Source: Hirudinaria manillensis (lineage: Eukaryota > Annelida > Clitellata > Hirudinida > Hirudinidae). From it: DNA of 64,000 bases. The translations under genes were made by a program, and so were the position numbers. The notes under the pieces are model-generated. The model did no database searches and was not told the origin of the DNA. It saw only the letters and a list, made by a program, of their open reading frames with translations. Positions 56,901 to 64,000 of this stretch are shown piece by piece (positions within the stretch are counted from its first letter, which is position 1; the number at the start of each line of letters is the position of its first letter). Where the stretch lies: positions 2,082,501 through 2,146,500 of the forward strand of contig CM067536.1 in NCBI GenBank assembly GCA_034509925.1, in the 5' to 3' direction.

Positions 56901-59816
56901 GCTTCCCATTTGCAGCAGGAGCGGTGACGTCGTCGAATACATTATCAAGGACCAATGGTTTGTCGACTGCCAGGAAATGACGAGTTCCGCTCAAAGGGTG
57001 GGCGAATGTTTATCCTATTGTTAAACTGCTGTTTGTTTCAGCTTTAAAATGAATAAATTATATCATATTATTATGGATTGTTATAATAACTAGTTAATTA
57101 TCTTGAATTTAATTACCTTGTTTGGTGATAGGCCGTCGAAAGTGGTAAACTAGAATTTGTACCCGGGCATTATGCAAAGCAGTGGAATGAGTGGCTGACC
57201 AATGCCAAGTAAGAAACTAATTAGCATATTTAATCATGATAATGTGGTAAAAAAAACATAATTAACATTCCAGTTCTAGAGATTGGTGCATCTCCAGACA
57301 ACTGTGGTGGGGGCATAGGATTCCTGCATATAAAATCTCAACATCGGTTAACGATTTAACTAATAATTAGTATTAATAATATTAACCATTCAATGAACAT
57401 AATTTCTAAATCTCTGCTCAATGAATCCTCATATCAGCATATATATTTTCCTAGTACCATTAATCTTGCCTAGAATTGATGATCATCATTCAACATAAAC
57501 AATATCAATTAACCTAACTATTAATTAATTAATTTATTACTCTATTTCCAGGACAACGAGTCATCAGAAGATAATTGGGTTGCTGCCCACGACGAGCAGG
57601 AAGCCAAATTGAAGGCTTCAAAGTTGCTCGGGAAATCGGCAGACGACATCAGCGTCGTTCAAGGTGACTTGGATTTCGATTTGAAGAATCTGAATTTTGT
57701 TTTAGTTTGAATTGTAATCAATAATTTTATCTAGGTAAATCTCTAGTATATTTCTGTTTATATATAGGTGGCAATACTGACTTTTTTGAATTATAATAAT
57801 AATAATAATAAAATACTAGTAATTTGTTTATAGAGAAAATAACAACGGTATTATTTTAAAACATATTAAAATAGAAGATAAATTTATTCGTTTTATCAGA
57901 CGAAGACGTCCTTGACACTTGGTTCTCGTCTGCTCTCATCCCCTTCTCAGTGTTTGGGTGGCCTGATAAGGTGTTTGTTTTGATAGGAGATTAATTTGGA
58001 CATCCTTTAATCTGATCAATTGTGAATTATTTATCACTTTTAATCGTAATAATCCACTTAATAATTTAATTGGTTATGGTTCAGTTTTAATTTATTGGCA
58101 TTATAATTTCAATTTATTCACATTATAAATTTAATTCATTGAAATGATTTTAATTTGTTGAAATTATATTTTTCCAAGACGTCTGACTTGGAAAGACTCT
58201 ATCCGACAGATCTCCTGGAAACGGCCAGTGACATCATGTTTTTCTGGGTCGCCAGGATGGTCATGATGGGAGAGAAGCTCACCGGCCAATTGCCATTCAA
58301 GAAAGTAGGTCGAACATGTCAAACATCCTGATATGCAATGAATCTCAACAATGTTGAATTGGCATTACTGTTTTTTTCTTAATAATAATCAAAGATTTGT
58401 AATTTTTGACAGATCAAATATAATATAATATCAATATAATAATATTAAAAATTCAACGGCAAAATAAATTAAGAAAATCAGTTTTATTTTGAAATTATTT
58501 TAATGGTTTTTAATTTTCAGGTCCATTTTCACAGCATCGTGCAGGACGCCAAAGGAAGGAAGATGAGCAAGTCGCTCGGCAACGTCATTAATCCGATGCA
58601 CGTCGTCAGAGGAATTTCGCTCGATGTTTGTTGCAACGACTATTTTAAAACTATTAAAGTCTAACGACTTTGTTGTTTCAAGACATTTTAATAATTTAAT
58701 AATATTTTAGAATCAAATGCTTCAAAAGTTCAAAATAGGTATTCAAAGTTGGAGTAATGTTTGACCAAAATTGATTGACAGATGTTATAATTCAATCGAT
58801 GATGTTGGCAACATGTTCGTTATAAATATTTGTTATAAAACTAATGCAACTTTCACTTACTGTTCAATTGTTAATTATTTACACGATTAGTTTTAATTTC
58901 ATTAAAAGGATCTCCAGTCGAATCTCAGTAATTCCAATCTCTCGGCCGAAGAAATCAAGAAAGCGAAACCGATCCTGGCCAGGGATTTTCCAGTTGGAAT
59001 TTCAGAATGCGGAGCGGATGCTTTGAGGTTTGCTCTGTGCTCCTACAATTATCACAGTGGGTTTATTTTTTAAGATGTCAAGTATTCATTCTTAATAATC
59101 TGCATAAATTATAAATTAATTTGCATAACTTGTTCCTTCCTCCTTATGAAAGATCACTTCGTTAATGTGGATGTCAACTACATGAAGTTCTGTCGGACCT
59201 TCTGCAACAAAATCTGGCAGTCCTTCAAGTTTGTGGCCAGTAAAACAAAACTCAACTCAGGAAAATTTGAATCTTTGGATCTCAAAGAGGTGGTTGAAAT
59301 CATTAAACATAAATTTATAAATAATTATAAATAATTTATTGGAAATAATTATAAATAATTTATTGGAAATAATTATAAATAATTTATAAATTTAATTATT
59401 GATTTTATGGCTCTTTAGAAGCTAATCTATGCTATCCAATTAAAAGTATCATTGTCCAATGATTACATACAATCACTGTTTGTTACACATTCAAAATTGT
59501 TTCTGCAACCTGACAGGTTGTTGAAATGTACTTATGTGCATGACATTGCGTAGAGTTACATCAACACATGTCAAAACAAGATTACCGTCAACATCATTAT
59601 CATCATCATGTTTTTCACTACCATTATCATGACCACCATCATTATCATTATCATCATCAGGCTCTCCAGACCCTGCCTCCGGTCGACAAGTGGATACTGA
59701 GTCGCCTCTCGGGCGTAGTCATGGCAACCGACCAGGCCTTTGATTCGCTGAAGCTGTTCGAGGCAACAAAGTCCCTTCAGAATTTCTGGTGGTCGGAGTT
59801 TTGTAACGTTTACATG
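51927..59816 (+). CDS. VARS2: Valyl-tRNA synthetase, probably mitochondrial (21 exons, 3' end missing)
   Basis: Charges tRNA-Val with valine. Exons: 51,927-52,148; 52,285-52,315; 52,961-52,986; 53,161-53,286; 53,655-53,761; 54,271-54,435; 54,930-55,011; 55,184-55,303; 55,702-55,810; 56,153-56,332; 56,509-56,633; 56,812-56,997; 57,132-57,208; 57,274-57,346; 57,552-57,663; 57,900-57,970; 58,179-58,304; 58,521-58,625; 58,909-59,056; 59,153-59,289; 59,661-59,816. All phases agree: 828 codons so far. HIGH box HLGH at about 155-158 ([13 protein letters not shown]); KMSKS at 660-664; editing-domain segments ([24 protein letters not shown]) between. The start [20 protein letters not shown] is basic like a mitochondrial presequence, without the GST-like extension of cytosolic VARS1; hence VARS2 is preferred, though dual targeting is possible. 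The anticodon-binding C-terminus is missing; it would lie beyond the duplicated block, if present. Confidence 0.93.
52718..53590. repeat. Long inverted repeat around VARS exons 3 and 4
   Basis: Arms 52,718-52,908 and 53,399-53,590 are reverse complements over about 190 bp with roughly four mismatches seen by eye. The spacer of about 490 bp holds exons 3 (26 nt) and 4 (126 nt). Arms are AT-rich with blocks such as TCATAACATAATTATGATTA and TTCTAAACCATATTGTCAAT. Confidence 0.93.
54785..54950. repeat. Near-palindrome covering the VARS exon 7 splice acceptor
   Basis: The left arm (54,785-54,840) is the reverse complement of 54,896-54,950, which contains the end of intron 6, the acceptor TTGTTTCAG and the first ~21 bases of exon 7. 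About four mismatches in 56 bases. The AT-rich centre is partly self-complementary, so one hairpin of about 165 bp can form. Confidence 0.92.
55349..55493. mobile_element. Short GC-rich MITE with inverted ends (hAT-like?)
   Basis: 145 bp with inverted ends AGAGACCTGC / GCAGGTCTCT and internal complementary GGGCC/GGCCC blocks, in VARS intron 8, contrasting with AT-rich surroundings. Such ends and internal GGCC-rich palindromes occur in non-autonomous hAT elements; the 8 bp target duplication is not clear (both flanks contain TTTGTATT). Confidence 0.55.
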
Positions 59817-60055
59817 GTGAGGCGGAAGATAATAAAATATAATAATAATTATTAAAATAATAATAATAATTCGTTATGATTAAGTGGTTTATGTCTGAGG
59901 TGTACTGCAAGTTTGGGGTTGACTTTACAATACCATCATCATCATCATCATTAACTAATTAACAACTTAAATTAGCCACCATTATCATCAATTATCATCT
60001 ACATCCGTAATACCGTCTGAACTGAACCACGAATTCTGCCCAAAAAACCGCTAAC

Positions 60056-61577
60056 CGGAGTTATCATTCCCGTGACCCCGACGGGCTGTTTAATGGTGAT
60101 GCACCTCTTGTTGTTGGCCACAGCCGGAATGACGTCCCCGTAAACCCTGCGACCCTCCTCTGCGAACCACTCCACGAAGTCGGCCGCGTAATGGACCTCC
60201 GTCCGAGCGTCTTTCAGGGGTTTGCCCTGTTGGATAAGTCGGCTGGTGATTTATTTACTTGACTGCTAATATCACATATTACCAATATGTAAATATATAT
60301 ATTGTTATAACCCCGAAAATAGATAATCAAAAGAATTATTTAAAATTATATGACGCTATAAAATTAGAGCTATTATGCAGAGTCTTCGGTTAGGTTTGAT
60401 TATGCAGCTCAACAAATCGGGAAACAGGCAAGGCAGAGCGAGAGTCAGAGCGAAAGCAGAGAGCGAGAGAATTAGCAGATTCTAAGACCTGGACAATTAG
60501 GCATTGAATAGCTTCCAAGCCATCTGAACACTTTCAATAAACCTGACCTGCCATAATTAGTTTGAGGACCCGGGGTTATTGCAATATATACATACATCAT
60601 ATATTCCCAATACATACTACTACTTGTACTTTATGCTAGAAATGCAACTAAGTGTTAGAGTTTCAATTTGAAAAGCTACAATCAAGAACATGGAGTGTTC
60701 TACAATTGACGTCTTCCGGAATAACAAAAAGGACTTTACGATTCTCAGTCTTTACGGTGATTACAGGTAATGCTTGTACAAAATGGGTAGTTTGAGTTAA
60801 TTAATGAACTTCTTGTATGAAATAACAGACAACGAAATAACTAATTATATTGCATTCAAATCAAGAAATAAAAATTTGGTAAAAAAAAACTTCTAGAATG
60901 ACTCCAGTATTTTGCACCCACATTCTCCAATGTTACAATCTTGGCCAATTGTTCTTCATTGTCCAAGATAAGGTGAAACCATTTCTTTAATACATTAGAC
61001 CTTTCCTGAGAATATCAACAAGTATTGTAAACAAAACGATTAAGAATTTGATCAAAATCATGTAATAAATAAATTAATAATTACAATGCAAGATTTTTAT
61101 TGGTGCTTTATAACATAAGTTAAGATTCGAATTCTCAGATTCAAAATAATTAATGTAATAATTCTCATAACCACAATTTAGTTGCTTCAAAGTTTATTGT
61201 TATAGTCAACTAATAACCTCGTCGCCATATTAACTCACCCTAACAGGAAAAGCCTTCCAATTCTGGAAAGCTCCATGGGCAACGTTAATCGCTCCATCTA
61301 AATAATCCACAGAAAGGTCCGGAACTTTTCCAATTACTTCGTTTGTCGCCGGATTGAACACTAACGTCGGAAGAGTGAATAAAAGATGGCGAGTCTGGTC
61401 GAGATTAACAAGTTAAAAAAACCCACCTTCGAATGTTTTTCCACTTCGAGCAGACACCCATTCGTTGTTAATAAAACATTTATTACGTAGCAATGACAGT
61501 CCAGAGACCGAACGAATATTACAAAACCTCGCGCACTTTACAAAGTTTACCAATTTTAGCGATTTTACTCCAATCAT
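60056..61577 (-). pseudogene. Partial ALDH5A1 copy, exons 1-4 only
   Basis: Exon copies: 61,577-61,427; 61,360-61,239; 61,005-60,922; 60,226-60,056. Lengths, splice sites and frame are kept. Changes in exon 2: Leu to Phe in the VLNPAT segment and in KALPVR; exon 1 changes seen are silent. Exons with the catalytic Glu279 and Cys313 are absent: after exon 4 the sequence becomes VARS intron. Even if transcribed from the duplicated promoter it cannot make an active enzyme by itself. Confidence 0.88.
60303..60583 (+). mobile_element. Solo LTR, duplicated copy
   Basis: 281 bp counterpart of 25,897-26,177, differing by a few bases (for example the end TTATTGCA instead of TTATTACA). Confidence 0.9.
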
Positions 61578-62407
61578 TTAAATGCATAAATTAAAAAAAA
61601 AGATTGAAATCAATTCCTTTATATGACTGTTAAAAGAGCCACAAATTAATGGTTCTGATATTACTAATGCTTTAAGACATCGGATGGCTAGAAACAATCG
61701 CCGCCTTAATTTCGCCAACCATTAATGCTAAATTATTTCTTTCTAGTAATATTCTTTCAAGCAAATCCAGATTTAACTTGTGATTTAAAAGAAATACAGC
61801 TTTCCATTCGAGCGAATTTATAGGATGCTTCACTAACCGGATCAATCTACCTCCTCATCAATAATTCATGTTAGATAGGCGCTTCATTCAGTGAAAAATC
61901 TTTAAAATGCCGACACATCGATTTAGTGTCATCCTGTTACAACCGAAAAATTGCTATAGACCATTAAACCATGCAGTGAATGTGTTCTGTGCGCTGGATA
62001 AAATTTTTATTTTTATATTTTTCTTCTATTCGACTCTTAAATTCAAGCAAAACATCATAATTGAATATACAACTGAGGCCGATTAATAGACTCGTGGATC
62101 ACCTTTAAGGAAACGCAAGCCTCCGCTAGCAGACTGACCCAGAATTTTAAGCTATATTTAATCACTAATTTTAGTTACAGTTAACCATGTTGTAGAATTA
62201 TTGTAATAGCATTGCAAGATATTTTCATTATAATGTTCCATACCTCGAATATATTTAACAATCCACGTAGTCGATGGAATCTCCATACAAACATTTGGTA
62301 GCCAATAGAAAAGAAGTGCTCATTATAATAATGTTCACGCGAGATCCTATATATCATAAAGAATTTTGATATTCGCAATTTCAAATCAGATATTCGCAGC
62401 CAGTCTC

Positions 62408-62480
<73 letters not shown>

Positions 62481-64000
62481 CTGGGTACTAAGGTTGATGT
62501 AACTCGTGTTGTAGAACGTTGATATTCTAGTAAGAATAAAGGACTGGTCCAACATTTCTTTGCTCTCCTAGTGCCTTTAGAAATTTTAGTTGCGTCCCGC
62601 CAAATGTTGAATTTGTTATTTTCGACTCGACTGCCAAACTATCTTAGCAATGGTAAATTTAGGAGACGTTCAGCGAGTTAGACATGGGACAAACAAAGAC
62701 AAAATTGCTAAAATTGAAAGAGTCTTATTATATGCAGGTGGGATTACAAATGTAATACCCGCTTTAAGTCGATGCCCACCTTAGTTCAATAGGACTTGCA
62801 TCAAAGAGGCAAGTGCAGCTTAACTGTCCGAAAGTTGGGAATACAGGGAACACATATTTTTCTCATCCTACGCAAAACCGCTGACTTCAAGTCGCGCTCC
62901 CATATTGCTTTCACTGATCTTCATTGAACCGGCCATATCCCATTTGCCTCCTAGTTTAAAGGTAAACATGTATCATTTTAGTAATGATTTTCCCATTTAA
63001 TTTCATTTGTTTCCTGCTTAAGTGATATTTATCCTATAATTCTAACGATTTTATTAAAACAACACTCAGGTTTCACTTTAGAATTATAACTTTTTAATGC
63101 AACAACTGTAACAAAACAATGTCTGGTTTTGTTCTTATAAATTTCTCATTAAAATCCTTTTAAGACCTTGAAACAGGGGGATGTAGTCTTCCTCTGTGTA
63201 AAACCATCTCCAATAATGAAACATTAAATTGGCACCAGGAACCAGGAATTGATGTTGCAATAGTTAAATTATTATTATCAGCGGCAGCCCATGTTCTTGA
63301 GACTGCCTGTATTAACAAAGGCAAACAAATGAAGCAAAGAAGTTATCCTGATCTGCTTGTGTTTCCAAGGTCTGAAGATAGTCAGAACCAGCATGGCTCA
63401 GACTTTGACCAATTTCATCACATCAGACAGGGATGATAGCATGATCGTTATTTGAGGACAATTTCTTTTAGATTTTTCTGTTGTGATCAAAATTGTTGTA
63501 TATTGTATAAGATCATAATTGTTCTATGTTGTATAAGTTGCTTCTGCACTTAGTCATGTTTACTTTATTTTTTTGATTATTTGGCTCAATGAAAAATTCA
63601 AGTTACTGGTGTGATGGTGATAACGTGATGATAATGCATTTGGATATTTGTTGGCAGAAACGTATGAATTCTTTCAAGCGTGTAATTTTTTCTTCATTTC
63701 TTTCAGAAATGTAAAATGAATAGAGATGTTCTATGGTGTAAGTACTGTAGCCGTAATCAATCGAAAAGCATACTCAAGATCGTACTTTCGCTATTCATAA
63801 AATCACACTTTAATGTATTTATTCAAATAATTATTTTATTTAATAATTTTTATTTAGAAATTATTGCAAATATAGGACGCATTTTGATAATAATTGATGA
63901 GCTTTCAAAAAAAGAAAAACACGTTGTAAATATAATTTAATACCTCTGGGAGATTATTTTATCAATTACCTTTTCAACATTAAACCGTCTTTTGCCGATA
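61578..64000. other. Duplicated ALDH5A1 upstream region
   Basis: Counterpart of 27,174-29,202 joined to 31,017-31,357. Holds the interspersed repeat (62,190-62,410), a ~20-unit AAT array (62,408-62,468) and the AT-rich ORF of 63,716-63,940. That ORF also occurs at 31,073-31,297, but nothing supports it as a gene. Confidence 0.6.

Larger units (their letters stand above)
59927..64000. repeat. Large duplication, copy 2 (runs off the window)
   Basis: Collinear with 25,494-31,357. The left breakpoint lies in a CATCATCAT run directly after VARS exon 21 and ~110 bp of following intron. Differences include a longer AAT run (62,408-62,470), a 14 bp insertion near 61,881 (CTTCATTCAGTG...) and absence of the 1.82 kb block. 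ALDH5A1 exons 5-11 are not included. Confidence 0.95.

Overview
ORGANISM. This is nuclear DNA of an animal. The genes are split by GT-AG introns. A SOCS-box/SH2 signalling gene and a WSC/EGF membrane protein point to a metazoan. The AT-rich introns, abundant microsatellites, and Gypsy, L2/CR1-like and pogo/Tigger-like repeats suggest an invertebrate; the phylum cannot be told from this window. LAYOUT. (1) 1-16.7 kb: gene-poor DNA full of simple repeats (GGAC/GGAT, GAT/ATC, AAT, a long ATATT array, a long CACT array, a ~66 bp and a 15 bp tandem repeat). It holds one apparently very young 1,791 bp LTR element (6,201-7,991) encoding a SAP-domain protein. (2) 17,107-21,164 (+): a four-exon SOCS6/7-like gene. 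(3) 22,535-27,173 (-): a complete 11-exon succinate-semialdehyde dehydrogenase gene (ALDH5A1) with a mitochondrial presequence. (4) 27.2-32.6 kb: degenerate DNA and at least two exons of an unrecognised minus-strand gene. (5) 32,877-51,124 (-): a 14-exon gene for a type I membrane protein (signal peptide, WSC domain, Cys-rich and EGF modules, TM helix, short tail). Five of its EGF exons lie in a 399 bp tandem array. Its introns hold a second copy of the SAP element, an autonomous-family relative (SAP-gag fused by deletion to integrase), an RS-rich LTR element, solo LTRs, two LINE fragments, two Tigger-like remnants and a tRNA-Trp-primed LTR remnant. (6) 51,927-59,816 (+): 21 exons of a valyl-tRNA synthetase with a mitochondrial-type N-terminus, divergently paired with (5). 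(7) 59,927-64,000: a second copy of 25,494-31,357, so ALDH5A1 exons 1-4 reappear inside or just after the unfinished VARS gene, in opposite orientation. HOW IT FITS TOGETHER. I checked splice phases exon by exon for the SOCS, ALDH5A1, WSC/EGF and VARS models. All are continuous in frame, so these are probably functional genes. ALDH5A1 (GABA/succinate metabolism) and VARS (mitochondrial translation) are both predicted mitochondrial, but no pathway link is implied. The most unusual features are the SAP-domain LTR family with autonomous and non-autonomous relatives sharing primer site, polypurine tract and a palindrome; the homogenised EGF exon array carrying an LTR insertion; two large inverted repeats in VARS pre-mRNA, one covering a splice acceptor; and the ALDH5A1 partial duplication abutting VARS.
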